The position numbers were made by a program, and so were the translations under genes. A stretch of 64,000 bases of DNA from Begonia masoniana (taxonomy: Eukaryota; Streptophyta; Magnoliopsida; Cucurbitales; Begoniaceae): positions 22,834,923 through 22,898,922 of the forward strand of contig CM039515.1 in NCBI GenBank assembly GCA_022432975.1, written 5' to 3'. Positions 1 through 10,018 of the stretch are shown here, in pieces (the first letter of the stretch is position 1; the number at the start of each line of letters is the position of its first letter). Below the pieces are notes generated by a model. The model was not told the origin of the DNA and made no database searches. It worked only from the letters and a program-made list of their open reading frames with translations.

Positions 1-198
1 TCATCATTCATAGTCATAGATCATATTCATCATAGTCATTATATCATCATCATAGTCATTGATCATATTCATTATTCATAGACATTGATCATATTTATCA
101 TTCATTTAAGTTGTGTGGATTAAAAGAGGATTTGTGCCGGTAAAGGGGGTTTGACAGTGAGTTTGATCTTGTTCCTTGCTGAGGGTCGTATTCATATG
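1..198 (-). mobile_element. B-like gypsy LTR fragment (left piece)
   Basis: This stretch matches the middle of element B's LTR (about 47060-47260), including GATTTGTGCCGGTAAAGG and the CAGTGAGTTTGATC stretch. It is in the same orientation as B. The match resumes at 12479 after element A, so A landed inside an older LTR of this family. The first 100 bases are a low-complexity run of TCAT/CATAGTCAT words. No coding potential is seen. The fragment continues off the left edge. Confidence 0.85.
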
Positions 199-588
199 TG
201 TAATACCCGGCTTGTACGGATTTGTATATTATATTATATTATGGTATTTTTGTAAATATGTCAAATCAGGTCCGTTTCACAAAAAAAAGGGTCATTGCGA
301 TCCTAACGAATAATAAGAATTTTAAGAAATTTACGAGAATTTTCGGAGTTATAACGTTATATTCCGAGTAATTACCTCCATCGTAATGTAAATGGCATTT
401 TAGTAAAAATAGTAAACGAGGTCCGATTTGCGAACGGACAGTTTTATTAAATCCCAAATAATAAGTTGGACATATTGGTGAAATAAGGAAATTTGGAGAA
501 CCTGATCACTAGCCGATTAACGAAACGAATGACGTAACAAATAGAATTAAGTGCTAAGGGCAAAATGGTAATTCGCAAAACCAAAATT

Positions 589-596
589 TATAAAAA
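589..596 (+). promoter_or_regulatory. TATA box of element A 5' LTR
   Basis: TATAAAAA lies 40 bp upstream of the CTCTGGAG hairpin and a CT-rich stretch typical of a plant transcript start. The same box is at 10411-10418 in the 3' LTR and at 57404-57411 in solo LTR S4. The family-wide position upstream of the leader supports it as the core promoter; the start site itself is inferred. Confidence 0.6.
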
Positions 597-761
597 TAAC
601 AATTCCCTCTTCTCTCCCTCACTTTCTCTTTTTCTTCTCTGGAGTTCACAAACCAGAGAGCTTCTCACTCTCTGCCCGCCGACGATTCCACTTTCCGACC
701 TCCGATCCGACCTCCGTTCGTTCCGTTTTCTTCACGATTTCTCCTCCTCTCGCAACCCTAG

Positions 762-1138
762 GTATGAATCTACGTTCTTGGAGCGTTTATTTCAATTTTT
801 ACGGAGTTACAACATTAGGGTTTCGTTTAGGTTTTCGTTAAAAATCGATATTTAGGGTTCGAAATCAATAGGTTATCGTAGATTATGAATGTGTAGAATG
901 TATTGGACGTTATTGGACGAAACTAGATTAATTTGTTTAATTGTTCGATTTTGAGAAATTTCGAGATTTAGGGAAAAACTCGTAAATTGGATTTGAGTTG
1001 TCGAGCATGTATTGCTCGATAAAAATAGCTCGATGAATTGGATTAAAGCTTTAAGAAATTCTTTAGTTGAGGTTTTGTCAATTTGGACGTTTAGAAGCTT
1101 AAACTTGTTTTAACGTCGATCGTTTTCAATTGCCTTAG
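762..1138 (+). other. Putative leader intron 1 of element A (5' LTR)
   Basis: Donor CCCTAG/GTATGA and acceptor TTGCCTTAG/GTGAAC, 377 nt, T-rich. The same junctions are at 10584-10960 in the 3' LTR, and S2 has a 376-nt equivalent (28759-29134). Splicing is inferred; the sequence shows only conserved consensus junctions at fixed positions. Confidence 0.5.
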
Positions 1139-1182
1139 GTGAACGACTCTCGCAGACAAAACTTGACGTTCAACGCGTCAAG
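1139..1182 (+). other. Putative leader exon 2 of element A
   Basis: A 44-nt segment between acceptor TTAG/GTGAAC and donor CAAG/GTAAAT (GTAAGT in the 3' LTR copy, 10961-11004). Counterparts are S1 8046-8090 (45), S2 29135-29179 (45), S3 41559-41606 (48), S4 58285-58329 (45), B 47604-47649 (46), C 34858-34905 (48), D 61900-61944 (45), F 17460-17510 (51), E 55991-56035 (45) and H 45727-45781 (55). Confidence 0.5.
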
Positions 1183-1789
1183 GTAAATTCTCGTGACTTA
1201 CTCTGACTGATTGGTCTACACCGTACTTCGATGTAGCGTCGAGGATCTTAGTGGATTGTTTGTTTTAAATTGCTTTGGTTGGGTAGTTAGGTCTCAACGT
1301 TTTTGTAGGTTATTTCCTTTATAGTCTTGATGGTACGCATGCTTGTTTGTTTACATTTATATTGAACTGTTCATGCATCACGTATTTTAAATTAAGCATG
1401 AAAATGAATTTCCGCACGATGTTTTCATAAAACCATTGTGGCCCAGAAATTGGGGGCTATTGATCTATCGTGCGGGCCGATTAAGGGTCTGGCCGATACC
1501 ACATCTCATGTACTGTAATTAATGAACGTAATCTGTTATCTGGTCACGCGAGGTGGGGCTCAGGCACGGCTGTACGTGTTGTAAGCGTGTACCCCCCTCC
1601 TCTAACCGCACGGGGTAGTCCGACCGCTGGATGGGCCCCCTTCGGTTAGGGGGATGAGATCTCGGTGATATACTGTCTGCGACGCTCTGTATGTTATGCA
1701 TGATTTCCGAACTCCATATGCACTGCACGCATCTCCATTTACGTAGAATTTACTGAGCCTTTAGTTCATAGTGTGTCTGTATGGTGTAG
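1183..1789 (+). other. Putative leader intron 2 of element A (5' LTR)
   Basis: 607 nt, from GTAAAT (GTAAGT in the 3' LTR, 11005-11611, also 607 nt) to TATGGTGTAG/GTGAC. A TTTACTGAG branch-like motif lies about 45 nt before the acceptor. This interval is where other LTRs in the window carry minisatellites. Confidence 0.5.
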
Positions 1790-2682
1790 GTGACGTTTTA
1801 GGTGACATCGAGCCTGGTGAGGACGACGTTCCTCCTCCTGACGTATGATGCAGTTGACGAAGAATGGCCCGTGGGAGTGTGCTGAGCAGTCGGTGCGTTT
1901 TGACCTGTGGGGACGTCTGTGTAAGTATTTTGGGGGATTTAATGGATGATACGAATGTATAGATGAACATATTAGGATGCTTGGATCTGGCTAGATGTTA
2001 GGTTCACGTTTGATAGGTTTTAAATGTTTTTATAAATCTGGTTTATAAACCGTGTTTTTGTAATGTTTCATCGGAACGACTCGGGATTTAAAACAGGTGG
2101 ATTAGTCGATTTTTAAACATATCCACGCGGTTCATTTTTAGGAAAACTGGTCGTGTTTAAAAGGAGTTTGAAGTGTTGAAATTTTAGGTGTGTGGTGTGC
2201 AGGGAAGGTGAAAGAGATTTGGTGTTTTGCTCTCTGGAATTTCGAATTCCAGAGAGCATTCTTATGAAAATGTTGAAATTGGAGAAGTGTTGGGTTTAGC
2301 TCTCTGGAATCTCGGATTCCAGAGATGAGATTAGTCGCTGTAATACAGCGACAGGTCGCTGCAATTTGCAGCGATCGGTCGCTGCATTGTGCAGCGATCG
2401 GGCGCTGCATTATGCAGCGACTGATCGCTGCATAATGCAGCGCTTGCAGCGATTAGTCGCTGCTTTTCTTTTGCCTCTGCCTTCCGGTTTTACCCCTTAC
2501 CGATTTGAGAAATGTTTTACTTGTTTTATTAATTGTTTTAAATAGATTTAAGTTTATAAATGGTTTTGTTTTAAGTGGTTTAAAATGTAGAATTCAATTT
2601 CGCTTAAGTTTAATGAAGTATAAAAAAAAATAATAATAATATGTACGGGAAAAAGGGTACAGTGTCTGGGTTGTGACATTTA

Positions 2683-2695
2683 TGGTATCAGAGCC
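2683..2695 (+). promoter_or_regulatory. Primer-binding site of element A
   Basis: TGGTATCAGAGCC, complementary to the 3' end of plant initiator tRNA-Met, 5 nt after the 5' LTR. This is the usual primer of Ty3/gypsy chromoviruses. Confidence 0.92.
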
Positions 2696-2765
2696 CCCAG
2701 GTTTTAAAATCGGTTCTGTAGACTGCTCGACTGCACAGCCACTACGCGGACATCCTTTTTCAACT

Positions 2766-2826
2766 GTAAGTATGTTTACTGCTTTGTTGATTTCATATTT
2801 CTTAGGATTATTGTTTGATTTTATAG
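2766..2826 (+). other. Putative 61-nt intron between primer site and gag of element A
   Basis: Donor CAACT/GTAAGTATG and acceptor TTTTATAG/GAG, 13 nt before the gag ATG at 2840. Equivalents are B 52781-52841 (61 nt), C 39799-39863 (65 nt) and F 14888-14947 (60 nt, donor G changed to T). The repeated junctions and length make chance unlikely. Sixty nt is near the lower limit for plant introns, so function is uncertain. Confidence 0.45.
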
Positions 2827-2839
2827 GAGTTATATAAAT

Positions 2840-3628
2840 ATGATTCAAGGAAAAGATCGACGTGATGACGCGCTTGATCGACTTACGGAGTTGCTGGACC
2901 GTCAGTCTCAGCACATGGATTGTCAAGCGCAACAAATTGAGAGTCTAGTAAATCGAGAGAACCAGAGGGCCTAGGATCTGGTAGTTCCAAGTAATCAGGG
3001 TATGCAGAAGTTCCAAAGCCTACGGCCTCCAGTATTCGAGCGCCAATCATCGGATCCGAATCGTGCCGAGGAGTGGATCCGGGTGATGGAGGATATGTTA
3101 GGTTATGCAGAGGTAGGGAATGGGAGCAAGGTGGCTTATGCCACCTTTCACTTGGCATTAGATGCCCGTTTCTGGTGGGACTCGATTAAGTCGACGACGG
3201 ATGTATCAGTTATGACTTGGGATCGGTTCAAGTTTTTATTTTTCGATAAATATTTCAGCCGCACAGTGAGAGTGGCCAAAAGGAATGAGTTTATGCAGCT
3301 GAAGCAGACTGGTTCGGTTGCTGATTATATTCGGAAGTTCGAGGCATTATCCAGATTTGCACCTCGTCTTGTTAGCGATAATGAGGAGAAGGTGCACCAG
3401 TTTATGGAGGGACTTAATCCGGAGATTCGGATGCACGTTGTTGTCTCAGGTATTATTGATACGCCCTATTCTGACATCACAGCTAGAGCTCTGGATATTG
3501 AGGCTGCCAGAGCCACTTGTGTTAGACCGAGGGAGCCAGCGAAGGGCTTCTTCCGAGAGATACGACCTCAGTCGCAGAACCGAGGTTGGCAGCCTAGAGC
3601 GCAGCCCCAGCAGCAGCAGAAGGTGTGA
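2840..3628 (+). pseudogene. gag: Element A gag, broken
   Basis: The ATG at 2840 is the first after the primer site and follows the acceptor-like TATAG. The product would be the capsid protein of the particle. A retrotransposon-gag domain is visible downstream of 3002, with motifs LRPPVFERQSSDPNRAEEW, FWWDSI, KYFSRTVR and LKQTGSVADYI matching element B's Gag. An in-frame TAG at 2972-2974 cuts off the N-terminal 44 codons. A frameshift near 3620, in the Gln-rich stretch before the zinc knuckle, ends the frame at 3628 and moves the rest to another frame. Confidence 0.88.
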
Positions 3629-6402
3629 AGAGACCTCTTGAAGGAGGTAACGATCGGGGCAAAGGGAAGCAAGTGCAGGGGGCTTCTCAGATACCGTGGT
3701 GTCCCATATGCCAGAGGGAGCACAATGGTGAGTGCCGTGTTGGCACTAATAGATGTTTCAGATGTGGAGAGCTTGGCCATTACGTCAAGGATTGCCCGAA
3801 GCCCGACCGAGATATGTCAGGCGGTGATCAGAGGAAAGTTGTGCCGAGGATCTTTGCATTTATTGAGCCTGGAGATGTTGATGACGATGATCAGCCTGCC
3901 GTGATAGCAGGTACTATATTGATTATGGGCGTAGCTGTATTTTCTTTGTTAGACACGGGGGCTACGCACTCTTTTGTTTCCACTGCTTGTGCGTCTAGAC
4001 TGAAGCTTGCGCCTGAGTTAGCAGAATGCGAATATAGTGTGATGCTACCTTCGGGAGAGCGTATGCAGTCAAGTTATGTTGTCCAGGGCAATAATATTTC
4101 GATTGGGGACAGTACCCTCTATGCTCGCCTTATTGTTATGGGCATAGAACACTATGATCTGATCTTAGGGATGGACTGGCTGTCACAGCACTTCGCCACC
4201 ATCGACTGTCGATCCGAGATTGTGATTTTCTGACCCCCGGGTAAAGCCGAGTTTTCTTATCAGGCGATGAACCGATTGAGTAGCTCGCCTATTTCTTATT
4301 CCATGAAGGTCAACGAGCAGTTTAAAGGTGCGTGCTCTATTTATTTGGCCTCTGTATTTGATTGTCAGTTGCTCAGCGGAGAAAAGCCGAGCGACATTCC
4401 TATTGTCAGAGAGTTCTCTGGGATCTTTCTTGATGATCTTCCCGGGTTACCACCAGACCGGGAGATCGAGTTCACTATTGATGTCTATCCAAACTCTGCG
4501 CCGAGGTTTAAAAACCCGTATCGATTGGCACCAGCTGAGTTGAGAAAGCTGAGAACTCAGCTTGATGAGTTGTTAGAGAAGCGATTTATTTGACCCAGTG
4601 TATCGCCTTGGGGTGCGCCCGTTCTGTTTGTCAAGAAGAAAGACGGGACCCTCAGGATGTGCATTGATTACAGGGAGTTGAACAAATTGACGGTGAAGAA
4701 TAAGTATCCACTGCCTCGGATTGATGATTTATTTGATCAGCTGCAAGGTGCCCGAGTATTTTTGAGGATTGATCTACGCTCGGGTTACAATCAGCTGAAG
4801 GTCCGGAAGGATGATATACCGAAGACAGCATTCCGAACGAGGTATGGCCATTATGAGTTCCTTGTCATGTCTTTTGGACTTACTAATGCCCCTGCAGCGT
4901 TTATGGATTTGATGAACCGTGTCTTCAAGGAGTATCTGGACAAGTTCATGGTGGTTTTCATCGACGACATTCTGATCTACTCTAAGACAAAGGAAGAACA
5001 CGAGGAGCATCTGAGGATTGTTTTGAGGACCCTATGTCAGCACCAGTTGTATCCGAAGTTCTCCAAATGCGAATTTTGGTTGGATCAGATCAGTTTTCTT
5101 GGCCATATCAAATCACAGGAAGGTGTTTCTGTTGATCCGAGCAAAATTCTGGTGGTCAGAGATTGGCCACAGCCGAAGAACGTACGTGAGGTGCGTGGAT
5201 TTCTCGGATTAGCTGGCTATTATCGGAAGTTTATAGAAGGATTCTCAAAAATCGCACTTCCTCTTTCACGACTAACTCGGAAGAACGAGAGGTTTATATG
5301 GTCGTCTGCTTGTGATGATAGTTTTATGGAGTTAAAGCAGAGATTGACCACCGCTCCAGCACTGGCGCTACCTATTAAAGGTGACAAGTTCAGTATTTAT
5401 TGTGACGCGTCTGGAGTGGGACTCGGCTGTGTATTGATGCAGGAGGGGAGAGTTATCTCATATGCTTCTCGACAGCTGAAGCCGTACGAGCAGAACTACC
5501 CTACGCACGACCTTGAGTTAGCAGCTGTGGTCTTCGCACTGAAGATATAGAGACATTATTTATATGGGCACCAGTGCGAGATATTTTATGACCACAAGAT
5601 CCTGAAGTATTTATTTACGCAGATGGAGCTGAACATGCGACAGAGACGATGGCTTGAGTTCGTCAAAGATTATGATTTTGATATCAAGTACCATCCAGGA
5701 AAGGCGAACAAGGTTGCTGATGCCTTGAGTAGGGTGCCTTCTGCGAGTCAGCCTTCATTAGCAGCGATGTCAGTTACGCTGCGGTCTGAGATTGAGAGGT
5801 TCGACGTTGAGATAGTGGCAGAGTTGTCCAGTATGCTCACCAACATTTCACTCAGGCCGACTATTTTGGATCGGATACGTGAGGCTCAGCAGAATGATAC
5901 GGAGTGTGAGGAGCTTCGATCCAGCATGACATTGGGAGACTCGTCTGATTTCCATTTATCGGAGGATGATATTCTGAAGTTCAGGCATAGGTGGTACGTG
6001 CCTAACGACGAGGATCTGAAGAAAGAGATATTGGCCGAGGCACATTCTTCGGCGTATTCTGTGCACCCAGGGAGTACTAAGATGTACTGGGACTTGAAGC
6101 AACATTTCTGGTGGCCAAACATGAAGAGAGAGGTCGCCAAGTACGTTGAAACCTGTCTAGTTTTCCAGCAAGTAAAGGCAGAGCACCAGAGACCGGCCGG
6201 AACATTATTGCCACTGCCGATTCCGGAGTGGAAATGGGAGTAGATCTCCATGGATTTTATTGTGGGGCTCCCGAGGACGACGAAGGGCCATGATGGTATA
6301 TGGGTTATCGTGGACCGATTGACAAAGTTGGCCCACTTCTTATCTGTGAAGATGACTTCTTCGATGGATCAGCTCGCGGAACTGTATGTGCAGGAGATTG
6401 TT

Positions 6403-9085
6403 TGTAACACCCCAGACACTATACCCAATTTCCCCGTATAAATTTTTCATTTTATACTTATTACTTTTCTTTACTTTAAATAAAACTTTGTGCGGGATAA
6501 AAACTGAGGTTGAAGTCAGAACTGAAATCGGAAATCAATTCGAACCTTAAAATCATTTAGAACAAGACATTTAATAATTAATTGAAAACTTAAAACATTA
6601 ATTTAAAAACATTTACAAGAACACACAAAAGGGGAGGGCAGAATCGGGATTCTGCCCCCCAAGAGTATCAGCGATCGGGCGCTGCAATTTGCAGCGCCCG
6701 AGCGCCACATTCGCTGCATGTTGCAGCGAATGGTCGCTGCAACATGCAGCGCCCAGTCGCTGCATGTTGCAGCGACTGGTCGCTGCAACCATGCAGCGCC
6801 CAGTCGCTGGAACCTTGCAGCGACCCACCCCTCTTTCTCGCTTCATTCTTTTCCTTACACTTCTCTCTGGAATCACAATTTCCAGAGAGCAACACAATTT
6901 CCTCAAGCTCTCTGGAGTCCGATTCCAGAGAGCAGAATTTCACACCCTTCTTTACCCATTCTCTCAATTTACCTCATAACGCTTATAACTTAAATCCAAC
7001 CGACTCGCAGCGGACTTTGCGAAATCCAACTGCGTGAATGTATCTAAACATCGAGCATAACCGTATCAACCTAAAACCAATCAAAACATTTCCATAACAT
7101 TCATTAAACAGTTTAAACCAAAACGTTTTACATACAATTATCAAAACGTTATCTAATCCCTATCCAGATCCAAACAACCTAAATATTCTATACAATTATC
7201 AATTCAAAACATCCCAAAATAACCCCAGAGTCCAGACATACATCCCCACGGGTCAGAAAGTGCCTCGACTACATAGCGCACTCCCACGGCCGTCATCCAT
7301 CAACTGCATCAGACGGAGGAACGCCGTCCTCACCTGGTTCGATATCACCTAAGAGGTTACCTACACCATACAGACACATATGAGATATTGAAATCTCAGT
7401 AAGCTACGTAAATGCAGATGCATGCGTGCGTATGCCATTCAGAAATCATGCTCAGATTCAGATTACAGATACAGAATTACAGATTACAGGGGGTTAGAGA
7501 GGGGGGGTACACGCTTGCAACACGCACAGCCGTGCCTGAGCCCCATCCCGCGTGACCAGAAACAGACAGATTACGTTCATTCATTCAGATTTCGTTACAG
7601 ATTAAGAATTGTCACCGAAACCCGACCCACTAACCCAAGGGGGCCCGTCCGGCGGTTGGACTACCCCGTGGGGTTAGAGAGGGGGGGTACACGCTTGCAA
7701 CACGCACAGCCGTGCCTGAGCCCCATCCCGCGTGACCAGAAACAGACAGATTACGTTCATTCATTCAGATTTCGTTACAGATTCCATTTCAGATATACGT
7801 TCCTTTTTTTTTAAAACACGTGCAGAAATTCCTTTTCATGACTTTCGAAAACCGTGATGCATGAACAGTTCATATCAGCGGAAAGTAAACGAACAGTTCA
7901 TATCAGCAGACAATATAACATAACCTATAAACAACTGACCTAACTACCCAACCTAAAGAACGTAAAACAAGGACCCTCAAGGATCCTTGATACGATGACG
8001 AGGTATGGTGTAGACCTTTGGGTCAAGCAAGTCACGAGAACTTACCTCAAGCGCGCTGGATCTCAAGTTTCGTCTACGAGAGTCGGGTGTCTGAAAAAAA
8101 TACGACATTCACAGTTAAAACCAATTTAAACCATAAATGTCCAAATTTCAAAACTTAGCTAAAGAATTCTCCTAAATTCTTCACTTAGCTAATTAAAGCT
8201 TTTCGAACATTAATTATAGCTCGATTATCCAAATTAACGAGTTTTCCCCTAAAACCCGAAATTTTACCAATTTATAACTTTTTCGCAAATCGACTTTTCT
8301 TCGTCCAATAACGTTCAATACGTTCAATATACGTATTAAACTTTATTTGCAAATCGAACTTTTCTTCGTACAATAACGTTCAATACGTTCAATATTACGT
8401 AATTATAGCTAACCTATTAATTACGAAGCCTCATAATCGCGTTTTTAACGGAAAAACCTAATTTAAACCCTAACCCTAATCGAAACTAAAACTCGAAACA
8501 AACGCTCAAGATTGAAGCTACATACCGAGAGTAGCGAGAGGAGGAGAAAACTGTGAAGAAAATCAGAAACGAACGGAGGTCGGACGGAGGTCGGATCGTT
8601 GGAAGTCGTCGGCTGAGGGGTGAAGAAATCGCCTCTGCGATTGTGATTTCCAGAGAGAAGAAAGAGAAGTGAGGGAATAGGGAGGTGATTGTTATTTTTA
8701 TAAAAATTTAGTTTGCAAATTACTATTTTGCCCTTAGTACTTAATTCTATTAGTTTCGTACCTTCCATCGTCCAACTATTCGGATTCTCGAAAGTTTCAT
8801 ATTTTGCCAATAACTTCTATTCATTGCCAGGGATTTATTAAAACTGTCCGTTCGCAATTTGGACCTCGTTTGCTATTTTTACGAGAACGTCTTTTACATT
8901 ACGAAAAGCGTATTTACTCGGAATATAGTGTTTGATCTCCGAAAATTTCCGTAAATTCCTTAAAATTCTAATTAATCGCTAGGATCGTAATGACGTTTTC
9001 TTTTCGTAAATCGGACCTGATTTGACATAATTACAAAAATGCCAATAACAATATAATAAAAGGTCCGTACAAACCGGATATTACA
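6403..9085 (-). mobile_element. Solo LTR S1 (element A family) inside element A integrase
   Basis: 2683 bp, with perfect TSD TTGTT (6398-6402, 9086-9090). Read on the minus strand it starts TGTAATATCCGG and ends GGGGTGTTACA. There is no internal region, so it arose by recombination between two LTRs. Leader-like junctions are kept: exon 2 at 8046-8090, preceded by a canonical TTTTTTTCAG acceptor, with intron-like parts 8091-8525 and 7361-8045. The TCGCTGCA/TGCAGCGA hairpin cluster is at 6668-6826. Confidence 0.95.
7488..7784 (-). repeat. Tandem duplication inside S1
   Basis: About 110 bp beginning GGGGTTAGAGAGGGGGG occurs at about 7490-7600 and again at about 7674-7784, a repeat period of 184 bp. 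The segment carries the family motif CACAGCCGTGCCTGAG. Element A LTRs have one copy. It lies inside putative intron 2 of S1. Confidence 0.85.
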
Positions 9086-10002
9086 TTGTTAGACTGCACG
9101 GTGTGCCAGTTTCGATTGTTTCAGACAGAGATCCGAGATTCACGTCGAAGTTCTGGAAGAGTTTACACAGAGCTATAGGGACTCAGCTTAATTTCAGCAC
9201 GACATTCCATCCTCAGACAGATGGTCAGACAGAGAGGACGAATCAGATACTTGAGGATATGCTCAGAGCTTGCGTGCTGGAGTTTCAGGGCTCGTGGAGC
9301 CGATATTTACCCCTGGTTGAGTTCTCGTACAACAACAGCTTCCAGGCTACTATTGGCATGGCTCCGTATGAGGCGTTGTATGGTCGGAAGTGTAGGTCTC
9401 CATTGTACTGGGACGAGGTTGGCAAGGCCAGCATCGTTGGTCCTGAGATTCTACAGAAAACGGCAGAGAAGATTGCCATTATCCGACAGCGCATCGAGGT
9501 AGCTTAGAGCCGGCAGAAGAGCTATGCTGACACTAGGCAGAGAGAGCTAGAGTTTGAGGAAGGAGATGAGGTGTATCTCAAAGTTTCTCCGTTCAAGGGC
9601 GTTGCGAGATTTTGAAGGAGGGGTAAGCTAAACCCTCGTTATGTGGGGCCCTTTCCTATTCTGAAGAGGGTCGGGAAGTTGGCGTATAGACTACAGCTTC
9701 CGGCTTCTATGGAGAGTATCCACGATGTTTCAACGTATCTATGCTTCGGAGATGTTTACGTGATCCATCGCATGTCGTGGAGGCTACAGAGATCGAGGTA
9801 CAGCCCACCTTGACTTATGAGGAGAGGCCGGTACGTATTTTGGAGTCTTCCATCAAGGTGCTACGTAACAAAGAGATTCCGCTAGTCAAAGTCCTATGGC
9901 GGAACCACAAGGTGGAAGAGGCTACGTGAGAGCGACAGCAGGATATGATGACTAGATATCCTGAGTTATTTTTGTAGTTAAAATTTTGTGGATAAAATTC
10001 TG

Positions 10003-10018
10003 AATAAGGTGGGTGGAA
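10003..10018 (+). promoter_or_regulatory. Polypurine tract of element A
   Basis: AATAAGGTGGGTGGAA directly abuts the 3' LTR start at 10019. This is the expected position of the plus-strand primer for reverse transcription. Element D has the same tract on the minus strand at 62889-62903. Confidence 0.8.

Larger units (their letters stand above)
199..2678 (+). repeat. Element A 5' LTR
   Basis: 2480 bp, starting TGTAATACCCGG and ending GGGTTGTGACA, directly followed by the primer site. A TATA box is at 589-596. A CTCTGGAG/CCAGAGAG hairpin near the expected transcript start is at 637-660. Intron-like segments are at 762-1138 and 1183-1789. The conserved box ATCCACGCGGTTC is at 2121-2133. Two CTCTCTGGAAT hairpins (2230-2257, 2299-2325) and the TCGCTGCA/TGCAGCGA cluster (2333-2463) lie near the 3' end. 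Confidence 0.95.
3625..9977 (+). pseudogene. pol: Element A zinc knuckle, protease, RT, RNase H and integrase, broken
   Basis: In one frame with stops the segment shows a CCHC knuckle (CFRCGELGHYVKDCP), protease LLDTGATHS, RT with FIDDILIYS, RNase H ([10 protein letters not shown]), integrase zinc site and core, and a chromodomain-like tail ending RYPELFL. Stops are TGA 4231, TGA 4591, TAG 5548, TAG 6241, TAG 9505, TGA 9613 and TGA 9927. A frameshift lies near 9730. Solo LTR S1 splits the integrase at 6403-9085 inside ...LYVQEIV / RLHGVPV. Alignment with B and D indicates that most stops are C-to-T or G-to-A changes (CGA to TGA, CAG to TAG, TGG to TAG or TGA), as expected of methylated transposon DNA. 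Confidence 0.93.

Noticed and set aside
6603..7037. Several overlapping Cys/Gln-rich frames
   Set aside because: Translations of the TCGCTGCA/TGCAGCGA hairpin words in different frames of solo LTR S1.
8464..8482. Telomere-like CCCTAACCCTAA
   Set aside because: Only two units, and it corresponds to the TTAGGGTTTCG stretch of element A LTRs.
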